Shown here: in pieces, positions 41,980 to 50,581 of the stretch
Layout: each line of letters starts with the position of its first letter
How positions within the stretch are numbered: the stretch's first letter is position 1
Assembly: GCF_019976975.1 (NCBI RefSeq)
Contig: NZ_AP024630.1
Span: forward strand, 2,542,001 to 2,606,000
Length of the DNA stretch: 64,000 bases
Direction: 5' to 3'
From: Arthrobacter sp. NtRootA1
Lineage (GTDB): Bacteria; Actinomycetota; Actinomycetes; Actinomycetales; Micrococcaceae
Translations under genes and position numbers: made by a program
Notes under the pieces: model-generated
What the model saw: only the letters and a program-made list of their open reading frames with translations
Told to the model about the DNA's origin: nothing
Databases searched by the model: none

Positions 41980-42530
41980 TAGACCTCGGGCAAGGTGCAC
42001 TCGTGCCCGTCGGCGTCCATCGGGTAACCGCAACGCGGGCATATCGGCCGCCCGGCCCCCACGATTTCGCGGGTGCGCTTGGCGAACGCGCGGGCGGTGC
42101 CCACCGGCATGCGCACCAGCATCATCTCGGTTTCTTTAGTGCCGATCCCATCAAGTGGTTCGTCGTCCTCGGTAGCGTCATCAGTGAGGGGGTATGCCTC
42201 GACGACGATCTGGGCAGTGGTTGGGTCCCAATCCAGGGTCATGGCGCCGGTGCGAAACTGCTCCAGAGGGGGTTCAATCGGGTCATTGTCGACGAGTTCA
42301 ATGGGTGTACCCGTAGGAACGCTGAACGGGTTTCCGTCGACGGTGATGAGCTCGTCGAGCATTTCGTCGATCTTCTCCGCGAGCACAGCCGACTGCTGCT
42401 TCTCAAGGGCAATACTCACAATCTGTGCCCCTGCGCGCACTTGCAAGTAGAACGTGCGCGCTCCTGGGAGGCCAATGGTGCCAATGACAACCCGATCAGG
42501 CCAGGAAAACTCGTGAACGCGTGTAGGCAT
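41979..42530 (-). CDS. DUF3090 family protein
   Basis: A protein of 183 residues: N-terminal FSWPDRVVIGTIGLPGARTFYLQ, then EKQQSAVLAEKIDEMLDELI and a C-terminal zinc-ribbon-like ICPRCGYPMDADGHEC with three Cys and one His. The family is restricted mainly to actinobacteria and its function is unknown. It sits in the middle of the conserved trio, 24 bases after the phosphatase gene. Confidence 0.88.
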   Translation of the reverse strand: MPTRVHEFSWPDRVVIGTIGLPGARTFYLQVRAGAQIVSIALEKQQSAVLAEKIDEMLDELITVDGNPFSVPTGTPIELVDNDPIEPPLEQFRTGAMTLDWDPTTAQIVVEAYPLTDDATEDDEPLDGIGTKETEMMLVRMPVGTARAFAKRTREIVGAGRPICPRCGYPMDADGHECTLPEV

Positions 42531-42554
42531 GCCAGTAGTTTAGGCACATGAGGT

Positions 42555-43247
42555 TCAAGGCGTCTTCTGTCCTGCACCGCCGCCCACCGGCGCATCGCCC
42601 GAACGGATGCCGTTGGACAGCCACGACAGGTCACCCGCTTCGGTGTTCGTCGCATAGACGCTAGGCCTGCTAGCGCTGTAGTTGACGATTGATACGGAAG
42701 CGGGGCTCACGTTAATGCGTTGGAACAGGTCAAGGTGCATGCCCAGCGCGTCAGCAAGGATTGACTTGATGACGTCACCGTGGCTCACGGCCACCCACAC
42801 GGCCCCTGGCCCGAACTCGGCCTCGAAGGCAGCATCGTGACGCCGGATCGCCGCAACGGACCGGGCCTGCATCGCAGCCATAGATTCACCGCCCGGAAAA
42901 ACGACGGCGGACGGTTGCGACTGCACTAGGGGCCACAAGTCCTCGGTGGCGAGATCACTGAGCTTGCGGCCCTGCCACTGGCCGTAATCGCATTCGGTGA
43001 TATCGGGATCAATCGGCGCGTACGGTGTGCCGGCTTGGTGATCGAGGATGAACTGGGCGGTTTGCCGGCAACGCTCAAGAGGGCTCGATACCACCCCGAC
43101 GACAGGCACGGCCGCCAGCCGGTCAGCGGTCAGAGCCGCTTGGTCGCACCCGATCTGGTCCAAGCCGATGCCGACGGCCCGACCGGCCAACAATCCACTG
43201 GCATTGGCTGTGGTGCGGCCGTGCCGCACGAGAAGTAGTGTCGCCAT
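42555..43247 (-). CDS. Histidine phosphatase, MSMEG_4193 family
   Basis: A protein of 230 residues of the phosphoglycerate-mutase-like superfamily. The phospho-accepting His9 lies in LLVRHGRTTANASGLLAGR; the acid Glu is in DITECDYGQWQGR and the second His in WVAVSHGDVIKS. This subfamily is the first gene of the MSMEG_4193 / DUF3090 / SCO1664 trio, which in many actinobacteria lies next to mshC of mycothiol synthesis. No mshC is visible here. The substrate is unknown. Confidence 0.9.
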   Translation of the reverse strand: MATLLLVRHGRTTANASGLLAGRAVGIGLDQIGCDQAALTADRLAAVPVVGVVSSPLERCRQTAQFILDHQAGTPYAPIDPDITECDYGQWQGRKLSDLATEDLWPLVQSQPSAVVFPGGESMAAMQARSVAAIRRHDAAFEAEFGPGAVWVAVSHGDVIKSILADALGMHLDLFQRINVSPASVSIVNYSASRPSVYATNTEAGDLSWLSNGIRSGDAPVGGGAGQKTP

Positions 43248-43272
43248 CCACCCAGCCTAACCACTTCCCGCG

Positions 43273-44508
43273 CTAGCCCGCCGTCGTCGCCGCGATGCCG
43301 GGGATCATTTCCAGCACAAGGAGCGCCGCCGCGACGTAGGCGGGGTTGTCCTCGACCTTCACCACGGAAAGTTCGTTGGCCCGCGACACTCGACGCTCCA
43401 CGGTATTCCTGTGGAGATAGAGCCTGGACGCAGCCCGGGTGGTGTTGAAACCGCATTGCACGTATGTCAGCAGGGCCTGCTGCAACGTGGCGTCCGCTTC
43501 CGCAAGGGGTCCGAGCGTCCTGACCACAAAGCGCTGCGCCCCGGGCCGGTCCTTCGTGAGGCTGTCGACAAGTTCGACGTCGGCATAGACGGTGAACTGC
43601 CGGTCCGATCCCAGCCGGGTCAACATCGCTTGGGCCGCCAGGGCGTCCTGGTGGCTGGACCTGAAACCTTCGAGCCCGTGACCGGGCCGGCCCACCGCGA
43701 CGCGAATCTGCGTCTCCTTTACGAGGGTCTTTTCCAGATGGTGGAGGTCAGGCTGCTCGGGTCCGGAAAGCCAGATCCATCGGGCTCCGACACTTGCCCT
43801 GGCTACAAGAAGCGCCCGCCCCGGGACGGTGGATCGCAGGGCCGCAACCGCCTTGTCCAAGGACATTCCCCGATGGGGGTCATCTGTCCAGAGCACGAGT
43901 GCAACGTGCTGGCGGGCCAAGCGGTAACTCAGGCGCTCCTCGGCAAAGTCCTGGGTCATAGGTGCTCCGCCGGCGATCAGTTGGATGAGCGCAACGGCTT
44001 CGGTGCCGGCGTTGCCCATCGCGGCAGCCAGGCTGGCCTCACGAAGAACAGAGACGGAGTCCAGGGCGTACTGCACCAGGGAGTGGGCCGACTTGTCCAG
44101 GACTTCGACGAGAACATCCGGCTCGACGCTGCGGGACACACATTCTGTGAGCCATCCCCGCCAACCGACCGCGAGCGCAGCCCGCCAGCCGGCAGCGAAG
44201 TCCGGAGCGATACCGCGGGAGACAAGGTCACCGATGTAGGCGGCAGTTCTGGGCCCGACGTACGGATCAACCCGAATCCCCGGGTGCTGAATGTTCGAGG
44301 TCAGCCATTGAACAAGATCGGAGCGGTTGAGTTCGCGGTCCTCGGTCAACAGCGATGCGTCTGCCAGGAGGGCAGGAGCGTTGAGGGCAATGACTGCCGG
44401 CTCCGAGATGGCGTCCGCAAACGTGTCTGTCTCGGTCAAAAGCCGTTCGCACAGCGAGCGAATCATGTCCGCGGCTGCAGGGCTGGGCGGGGCCCAAAGT
44501 TCTTCCAT
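43273..44508 (-). CDS. PucR/CdaR-type transcription regulator of the amine/ketone operon
   Basis: A protein of 411 residues. The C-terminal 60 residues hold the PucR helix-turn-helix: LLTYVQCGFNTTRAASRLYL then HRNTVERRVSRANEL. The N-terminal half is an all-helical sensor and the middle a GGDEF-like CdaR domain. PucR-type activators regulate purine, polyamine and amine use. It is divergent from the monooxygenase gene with a 173-base gap, which should contain both promoters. I did not find a clear operator repeat there. Confidence 0.87.
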   Translation of the reverse strand: MEELWAPPSPAAADMIRSLCERLLTETDTFADAISEPAVIALNAPALLADASLLTEDRELNRSDLVQWLTSNIQHPGIRVDPYVGPRTAAYIGDLVSRGIAPDFAAGWRAALAVGWRGWLTECVSRSVEPDVLVEVLDKSAHSLVQYALDSVSVLREASLAAAMGNAGTEAVALIQLIAGGAPMTQDFAEERLSYRLARQHVALVLWTDDPHRGMSLDKAVAALRSTVPGRALLVARASVGARWIWLSGPEQPDLHHLEKTLVKETQIRVAVGRPGHGLEGFRSSHQDALAAQAMLTRLGSDRQFTVYADVELVDSLTKDRPGAQRFVVRTLGPLAEADATLQQALLTYVQCGFNTTRAASRLYLHRNTVERRVSRANELSVVKVEDNPAYVAAALLVLEMIPGIAATTAG

Positions 44509-44681
44509 ATCGACAGTTTGCCTTGAGGCGACGGCTGAGTCACGGCGGAATCCGCTTCCTCAGGCGCCGCGTGTGCACGCTGCACCCGGGTCGGCTAAAG
44601 CGGGTGCGCATTGTCGTGGTGACCGAGCTATGTGACTGGCGACACTTGATCAAACAGCTTTTAGACAGCAAGGAGCCAATG

Positions 44682-46214
44682 ATGACGAGTGGAGCATCAG
44701 ACGCCGTCGAAGAATTCGACATCGTCGTGATCGGGGCAGGTATCTCGGGGATCGGTGCGGCAACTTACTTCAGCCGTGAGCTTCCGGGGAGGTCCCTGGT
44801 GGTGCTGGAAGGTCGGGAAAACATCGGCGGCACATGGGATCTTTTCCGTTATCCGGGTATTCGTTCGGACTCGGACCTGCACACCTTCGGTTACGAATTC
44901 AAGCCGTGGCGCCACGAGAACGCGATCGCCGATGCGCATCTGATCCGGGAGTACCTTCACGAGACCATCGATGAGAACGCGCTTGATGGCCTTATCAGGA
45001 CGGGCCATCGGGTGCGGAGGGCGGAATGGTCCTCCGAGGAGTCCGGATGGACCCTCACGGTTGCCACGAAGGATCACGCCACGGGAGCGCCTGTCACGAA
45101 GACTCTCAGGGCGGGGTGGGTGTTTGCCGCCAGCGGCTACTACAACTATGACGAGGGGTACTCTCCGGAATTCGCCGGGCGGGAGGACTATGAGGGCACG
45201 TTGGTACACCCGCAGCACTGGCCGGAGGGTCTTGACTACAGCGGTAAGAAGGTTGTGATTGTCGGCAGTGGTGCAACCGCGGTGACCATGGTGCCGGCGA
45301 TGGCCAAGGGCCTTGGCGCTGCCGGGCACGTCACGATGCTCCAGCGCACGCCGACCTACATCATGCCGTTGCCCCGGGTGGATCGAGTTGCACTCGCCCT
45401 GACCAAGATCCTCGGTGAGCGCCGCGGCTACGCGGTGACGAGGTTCAAGAATATCTGGACCGAGCACCTGATCGTTGAAGGCCTCCGTCGATTCCCCAAG
45501 GCCGGACGAGCCCTGGTGCGACGCGAGAACATCAAGCGCCTGGGCAAGAGCTTCGACGTCGACAAGCATTTCAACCCGCCCTACGACCCGTGGGACCAGC
45601 GACTTTGCGCGGCGCCGGACGGAGACTTCTTCGACGCGATCAAGTCCGGTGGCGCGTCCGTCGTTACCGACAGCATCATCCGCTTCAGCAAGCGGGGCGT
45701 CATTCTGGGCTCGGGTGAGGAGCTGGAAGCGGACATCGTCGTGACCGCGACAGGACTGAACCTGCAGCTCTTTGACGGCATGCCGATCGTGGTCGACGGG
45801 CGCCGGATCAACGTCGTCGACACCGTCGCCTACCGCGGGACCTTGCTGACCGGGATCCCGAACTGGGCCATGGCAATCGGGTACACGACCTCGTCTTGGA
45901 CCCTCAAAGTCAGTCTGCTGTGCCGCTACGTCATCGACCTTGTGAAGCACATGGATGCGCAGGGATATAACACGGTCGTGCCGGTGGCGGTGCCGGACAT
46001 GCCCACCAAGCCGGTCATGGATCTCCAGTCCGGATACGCCAAGCGCGGCGAGGGAGTGCTTCCAAGGCAAGGATCAGAGAAGCCCTGGCGGACCATGATG
46101 TCCTACCCGGAGGACGCCAAGGCGCTGCGCGGTCCCGTCGCGGACGGCAACCTCCAGTTCGGAACCCGGGCCGCCGTACGCCCCGCAGGCAAGGAACAGG
46201 CCGCTCATGTCTGA
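44682..46214 (+). CDS. EthA-like Baeyer-Villiger flavin monooxygenase
   Basis: An NADPH-dependent flavin monooxygenase of 510 residues that inserts oxygen beside a ketone to give an ester or lactone. The FAD motif GAGISG is at 18-23. The fingerprint of class B monooxygenases, F/Y-x-G-x3-H-x3-W-P, is YEGTLVHPQHWP at 170-181. The NADP motif VGSGATAV follows at 194-201. Stretches such as GGTWDLFRYPGIRSDSD and YNPWDQRLC-like PYDPWDQRLC place it near EthA. AAGGAG lies six bases before the ATG at 44682 (or three before 44679). It overlaps the next gene by eight bases. Confidence 0.92.
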   Translation: MTSGASDAVEEFDIVVIGAGISGIGAATYFSRELPGRSLVVLEGRENIGGTWDLFRYPGIRSDSDLHTFGYEFKPWRHENAIADAHLIREYLHETIDENALDGLIRTGHRVRRAEWSSEESGWTLTVATKDHATGAPVTKTLRAGWVFAASGYYNYDEGYSPEFAGREDYEGTLVHPQHWPEGLDYSGKKVVIVGSGATAVTMVPAMAKGLGAAGHVTMLQRTPTYIMPLPRVDRVALALTKILGERRGYAVTRFKNIWTEHLIVEGLRRFPKAGRALVRRENIKRLGKSFDVDKHFNPPYDPWDQRLCAAPDGDFFDAIKSGGASVVTDSIIRFSKRGVILGSGEELEADIVVTATGLNLQLFDGMPIVVDGRRINVVDTVAYRGTLLTGIPNWAMAIGYTTSSWTLKVSLLCRYVIDLVKHMDAQGYNTVVPVAVPDMPTKPVMDLQSGYAKRGEGVLPRQGSEKPWRTMMSYPEDAKALRGPVADGNLQFGTRAAVRPAGKEQAAHV

Positions 46215-47139
46215 CTTCCCGGCAGCGGACACCGACCAGTTCGCCACACTTCGTTCCGGGGTGACTATTTGCTTCCGCGACGCGGGTCATAAGGCTGACC
46301 CAGTGATCCTGCTTATCGCGGGGCTGGGGGAGGACCTCACCTTTTGGACCCCATCAGTGATCGACGCGTTGGTCGCCTTCGGCTTCCGGGTCGTCTCGAT
46401 CGATAACCGCGACGTCGGCCGGTCCACCTTCGCGGACACCCCGCCGCCTGCGGTCTGGCGTCAGGTACTCGCACGACCACGCCGCGACGGGTACACGCTG
46501 GCCGACATGGCCCAGGACGCAGTCGGGGTACTCGACCACCTCGGCATCGAGCAGGTTCATCTGGTGGGCCGTTCGATGGGCGGGATGATCGCCCAGACGA
46601 TTGCCGCCGTCGAACCTGGGCGGGTGCTGTCCCTGACGTCCATTTACTCAACTACCGGCTCGCGAAAGGTTGGCCAACCGGCGAGCACCACCATCCGGCT
46701 CCTGATGGGCCCAGACGCCCGCAACCGGACGGACGCAGTGCGCGCCCATTTACGGATGACGCGACACATCGCCGGAAAGGATTATCCCATCGACGACGCT
46801 GCCGAAGCGGCCATCGCGGCGCAGGGCTGGGACCGCAGCGCTGGTTGCCTGGCAGCCGGCTCGGCACGTCAGATCCAGGCGATCCAACTCTCCGGAGACC
46901 GGACCGCCCAACTGGCCAGGATTACTGCGCCAACCCTGGTCATCAACGGTGACCGGGACCTGATGGTTGCCGGGACCGGCGGTGCCGCAACGGTCACAGC
47001 CATACCCAAGGCACAGCACGTGATCATCCCCGGAATGGGGCACCACATGCCGGAGGCCTTGGTCGATCCCATCACCCGTTACATCGCCCAGCACGCGGAA
47101 CGTGTTGGTACAGGAGGAAGTCATGTCCAAATCCCTTGA
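46207..47139 (+). CDS. Alpha/beta hydrolase (ester or lactone hydrolase candidate)
   Basis: A hydrolase of 310 residues. It shows VILLIAGLGEDLTFW, DNRDVGRS, the nucleophile Ser123 in GRSMGGM, the acid in INGDRDLMV and the His in PGMGHHMPEAL. It is translationally coupled to the Baeyer-Villiger enzyme, so it likely cleaves the ester or lactone which that enzyme makes, as in known ketone-degradation pairs. An AAGGA ribosome-binding site lies about 12 bases upstream. It overlaps the amine oxidase gene by 17 bases. Confidence 0.88.
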   Translation: MSDFPAADTDQFATLRSGVTICFRDAGHKADPVILLIAGLGEDLTFWTPSVIDALVAFGFRVVSIDNRDVGRSTFADTPPPAVWRQVLARPRRDGYTLADMAQDAVGVLDHLGIEQVHLVGRSMGGMIAQTIAAVEPGRVLSLTSIYSTTGSRKVGQPASTTIRLLMGPDARNRTDAVRAHLRMTRHIAGKDYPIDDAAEAAIAAQGWDRSAGCLAAGSARQIQAIQLSGDRTAQLARITAPTLVINGDRDLMVAGTGGAATVTAIPKAQHVIIPGMGHHMPEALVDPITRYIAQHAERVGTGGSHVQIP

Positions 47140-48505
47140 TTCACGCACTCCCGTCGCCACCGTTGATGTGGTGATCGTCGGTGCGGGCTTCGCAGGCCTG
47201 AGTGCCGCTGACAGACTCGTGAACACGGGTGCATCAGTCCTGGTATTGGAAGGCCGCGATCGCGTGGGTGGCCGTTCATTCACTGGCGAGGTGGCTGGAG
47301 TGAAGGTGGACCTTGGCGCCACCTGGGTATCACCGCGTCATACCGCCATCCGTGATCTCGCCGCCAAGGTTGGCTGCACCACCACCCCCCAGTTTGCCCA
47401 AGGGCGCAACGTCCAGTGGTTGGCAGGGAAGCGGCGCACCTACGGCGGCACGATCCCGCCCGTCTCAGCGGCGGGGGTGGTGGACATGGCCCGCATCCAG
47501 ATGGCCCTGGAGAAACTCGTAGGCACCATCGACGTCGATGCCGCCTGGGAGTCCCCGGACGCGGCATGGCTCGATTCCATTTCCTTTGGGGAGTGGCTCG
47601 ACAAGAAGCGCGCATTACCCAGCACGCGCGCCTTGATGACCGTGGTCAGCAAAGTCCAGTGGGGTGCCAGCCCCGGAGACGTGTCCTTGCTCCATGCACT
47701 GCGCTATATCCGAGCAGCCGGCGGTATCGACCACATGCTCGATGTCGACGGCGGTCAGCAACAGGACCGCATTACGCAAACGACACAGGAAATTGCCGTA
47801 CGGCTTGCACAGCAACTCGGTGACCGGGTGGTCCTGAATGCGCCGGTTCGCCGGATCACCCAGAACGGTCAGGGCGTGATTGCCCACACTGGGTCGGCAA
47901 CAATCCACGCCAAGCATGCCATCATCACTACCACCCCCGCGCACCGTGCTGCCATCGAGTTCGAACCTGCCTTGTCCGAGACAGCCGAAGGCCTCACCAA
48001 AACCTGGCGGATGGGTGCACTGAGCAAGGCGCTGGTGGCGTATAAGACGCCCTTCTGGCGGGCCGACGGGCTTTCAGGCGAGGCGGTCACCGACACCGGA
48101 ACGGTGTTTATCACCTTCGATGTTTCACCGGCTGAAAACGGTCCGGGCGTCTTGATGGCCTTCTGCGACCCTCGCGTGTTTGACGGATTCAGCCCGGAAC
48201 TTCGTCGCAGCCGGGTGGTCCAGCAGTTGGCAGATCTGTACGGTGCGCAGGCAAACGACGCCATTGACTACGTCGATCACTGTTGGGGCACTGACACGTT
48301 CGCCCCGGGCGGCCCGAATCCAGCGGCACCGCCGTACGCCTCAGTGACCTACGCCAACGCTCTTACTGAGCCCCATGGCCGGGTCGACTGGGCAGGAACC
48401 GAAACTGCCGGCGAATGGGCGGGCTGCATGAATGGCGCAGTTCTCACCGGCCAACGAGCCGCCGAACGGGTCATCGCGCGGCTCCGCGGGGAGTCTTCAA
48501 AATGA
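47123..48505 (+). CDS. Flavin-dependent amine oxidase
   Basis: An FAD enzyme of the monoamine-oxidase family, 460 residues, that oxidises an amine to an imine and then aldehyde or ketone plus ammonia and hydrogen peroxide. The FAD motif is VVIVGAGFAGLSAA, followed by VLEGRDRVGGRS and a C-terminal GRVDWAGTETAGEWAGCMNGA. Relatives include putrescine oxidase, cyclohexylamine oxidase and 6-hydroxynicotine oxidases; the sequence does not fix the substrate. AGGAGG precedes the ATG at 47123 with five bases spacing. The stop overlaps the next gene (ATGA). Confidence 0.9.
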   Translation: MSKSLDSRTPVATVDVVIVGAGFAGLSAADRLVNTGASVLVLEGRDRVGGRSFTGEVAGVKVDLGATWVSPRHTAIRDLAAKVGCTTTPQFAQGRNVQWLAGKRRTYGGTIPPVSAAGVVDMARIQMALEKLVGTIDVDAAWESPDAAWLDSISFGEWLDKKRALPSTRALMTVVSKVQWGASPGDVSLLHALRYIRAAGGIDHMLDVDGGQQQDRITQTTQEIAVRLAQQLGDRVVLNAPVRRITQNGQGVIAHTGSATIHAKHAIITTTPAHRAAIEFEPALSETAEGLTKTWRMGALSKALVAYKTPFWRADGLSGEAVTDTGTVFITFDVSPAENGPGVLMAFCDPRVFDGFSPELRRSRVVQQLADLYGAQANDAIDYVDHCWGTDTFAPGGPNPAAPPYASVTYANALTEPHGRVDWAGTETAGEWAGCMNGAVLTGQRAAERVIARLRGESSK

Positions 48506-49194
48506 TCGAGATACTCTTCGTCGCTGCAGACCTCTGGATGATCTTTGCCGGCTACTACTTTGGCTGGAAGTTCATTCGTAAATACCACAACTACTTTTTT
48601 GGCATCGAATGCATGGTCGTTGCCACGTCTGGTACCAACTTCCTGCTCTGGTCCTTGTTCAGCGGCGACCCGAACAGCATCATGTACGGCCTGGCTTACT
48701 TCTTCGACGCGTTCTCGCGCTCGTTCGGAATCACGCTTGTCCTCATCCTCGGCTTGCTCATGGTCACGCACCGCTATAAGCCCTCCATTTGGGTGGAGGT
48801 CGGTGCCTTTGCCCTTGCCACTGCCGGAGGACTCTACCTGCGGCAATTCCACCAGGACGGCGTGCTGTATCCCGGGCCGGCGACATTTTTCATCGTCACC
48901 AACGTGATCGCTTCCTGTTTCGTCTTCTACTTCGCCATGCGGCTCTGGCGCGCAGGCTCCCGAGGTTTGGCCGTCTGGACCACCTTTATCACCCTCGCGG
49001 CCATGGTCATCGCGGTCACCTACGACTTCCTGCCCTTCCCGTTTGATGACGCCAGCCGCACGTACTTCTACACCGCTGCGCTGGGGACGTGGGGCACACA
49101 GGCGTTCGTCTACTTCCTCGGCTATAAGGCCCTTCACAACCACAACGCGAAGGTGGATGCGATCGCCACCGAAAAGATGGGAGCCATGTCATGA
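48502..49194 (+). CDS. Seven-helix membrane protein of unknown family
   Basis: A protein of 230 residues with seven hydrophobic segments, roughly residues 3-20, 33-54, 61-92, 97-114, 129-149, 155-177 and 189-210. Aromatic and Gly-rich helices and the acidic DFLPFPFDDASRTYF loop are notable. I do not recognise the family and it lacks transporter motifs. It is translationally coupled on both sides, to the amine oxidase (ATGA) and to the next FAD oxidase (ATGA), which suggests it works with those enzymes, for example in membrane attachment, substrate entry or sensing. Confidence 0.75.
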   Translation: MIEILFVAADLWMIFAGYYFGWKFIRKYHNYFFGIECMVVATSGTNFLLWSLFSGDPNSIMYGLAYFFDAFSRSFGITLVLILGLLMVTHRYKPSIWVEVGAFALATAGGLYLRQFHQDGVLYPGPATFFIVTNVIASCFVFYFAMRLWRAGSRGLAVWTTFITLAAMVIAVTYDFLPFPFDDASRTYFYTAALGTWGTQAFVYFLGYKALHNHNAKVDAIATEKMGAMS

Positions 49195-50528
49195 GGCTCA
49201 AAAACGTTCAGTACACCACCTTCTCCGGCTGGATCGATCCGCCGACGGACATCGCCCCCGCGCTCCAGGGGAAGCACGAATGCGACGTAGCCGTCATCGG
49301 CGGCGGCATGGGCGGCATGGCGACCGCCCTGCGTCTTGCCGAACGCGGAAAGGACGTGGCGCTGCTGGACGCCGAGTTCTGCGGCTATGGGGCCAGCTCC
49401 CGCAATGCAGGGCAGATCGCCGGAGCTCCAGGAGGTGACCTGCGTATGCTGCGCGTCCTCTCCCCGAAGAGGCTGCCACCCATGGTCCGCTTTGCCGAAA
49501 ATGCAGCGAACTTCGTGGAGGACCTCATGAAGACCTACAAGATCGACTGCGACTACGAGGACAACGGCATGGTCTGGGCTGCGGTGTCGCCCATCCAGAT
49601 GTTGCGGGTCCGCACGCTCGCCGCGATCCTCAGGCAGGCAGGCGGTCACGGCACAGTTGGCACCAACAAGGAACTCGGCATTCCCGGCGGATTCATGGGT
49701 GGGATGCGCGAAACCCGCGGTGGGATGCTCAACCCGGGCAAGCTAAGCCGGGGAGTGCGGGAGGCCCTGCTCGATTCGTCCGCGCGGGTATTTGAGCAAT
49801 CCCGGGTAATCGACATCCAGCACGAAAACGGCAAGGTGGTCATCACCACGGCCGAGGGCGAGCTCCGGGCGAACAAGGTAGTCCTGTCCACCAACGGCCA
49901 CTCCGGAGAATGGGACATCACGCCCAAGAACCTCTCCACCCCGGCGTGGATCATCGAGGTCGAGACCGAGCCGATCGCGCCGGAGCGCCTGGCCGCCCTG
50001 GGGTGGACCAGCCGCTCCGGAGTCACGACGCAGCACCAAATCATGGAGAATTACAGGCTAACCGTCCGCAACACCATTGTGTTCGGCGTCCGACGGTTGG
50101 AGTCGGGAGCGAACTATCCGCTCCAACCAAGAAGTCCCGACCCCGGAATGGTCCGGGAGCTGGCCGAGGCCTTCGCTGCCCGCTTCCCTTCGTTGTCGGA
50201 CGTGGGTATTGCCAGATCCTGGGGAGGGTGGATCGCGTTCTCCGCTTCCTGGACCACCATCGCCGGATGCGTTGGGAACGACGTCTTCTATTCGATTGCC
50301 TGCAACGGCCACGGGCTCGCGCAAGCCCCTTACCTGGGTTCGCTCATCGCCGACAGCATCGTGGACGGGAAGCGGTCCGCGGACCTCGAATCCGTCTGGG
50401 ACGAGAAGTCCACATATCCGCCGTCCATGGTCTTGAACCCCTTCGGACTGCGCGCTGTCTGGCTCGTCGACCGTCTCTGCGACAAGTTCAACGGCAGCCG
50501 GCGCCGTGCCCGCGCCGCGGTGTCATAA
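49191..50528 (+). CDS. DAO-type FAD oxidoreductase (PuuB-like)
   Basis: An enzyme of 445 residues with VAVIGGGMGGMATALRLAERG at the N-terminus, FCGYGASSRNAGQI (the conserved SxRNxG loop) and a C-terminal YSIACNGHGLAQAPYLGSLI. This is the D-amino-acid-oxidase fold as in gamma-glutamylputrescine oxidase and N-methyl-amino-acid oxidases. It probably oxidises a secondary amine or amino acid. It overlaps the preceding membrane protein gene by four bases; 53 bases separate it from the aldehyde dehydrogenase. Confidence 0.88.
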   Translation: MRLKNVQYTTFSGWIDPPTDIAPALQGKHECDVAVIGGGMGGMATALRLAERGKDVALLDAEFCGYGASSRNAGQIAGAPGGDLRMLRVLSPKRLPPMVRFAENAANFVEDLMKTYKIDCDYEDNGMVWAAVSPIQMLRVRTLAAILRQAGGHGTVGTNKELGIPGGFMGGMRETRGGMLNPGKLSRGVREALLDSSARVFEQSRVIDIQHENGKVVITTAEGELRANKVVLSTNGHSGEWDITPKNLSTPAWIIEVETEPIAPERLAALGWTSRSGVTTQHQIMENYRLTVRNTIVFGVRRLESGANYPLQPRSPDPGMVRELAEAFAARFPSLSDVGIARSWGGWIAFSASWTTIAGCVGNDVFYSIACNGHGLAQAPYLGSLIADSIVDGKRSADLESVWDEKSTYPPSMVLNPFGLRAVWLVDRLCDKFNGSRRRARAAVS

Positions 50529-50581
50529 CCGCCGTCGCGCACGCCGGTACCAAACCAGAAGAAAGACAGGAACAGACCTCC

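Noticed and set aside
44697..46070. A 457-codon open frame antisense to the EthA-like monooxygenase
   Set aside because: The translation has no family features and the sense gene has complete FAD, NADP and class B motifs.
49910..50581. A 224-codon upstream extension of the aldehyde dehydrogenase frame
   Set aside because: It runs inside the FAD oxidase gene and lacks homology-like features. The family N-terminus begins at the ATG at 50582.
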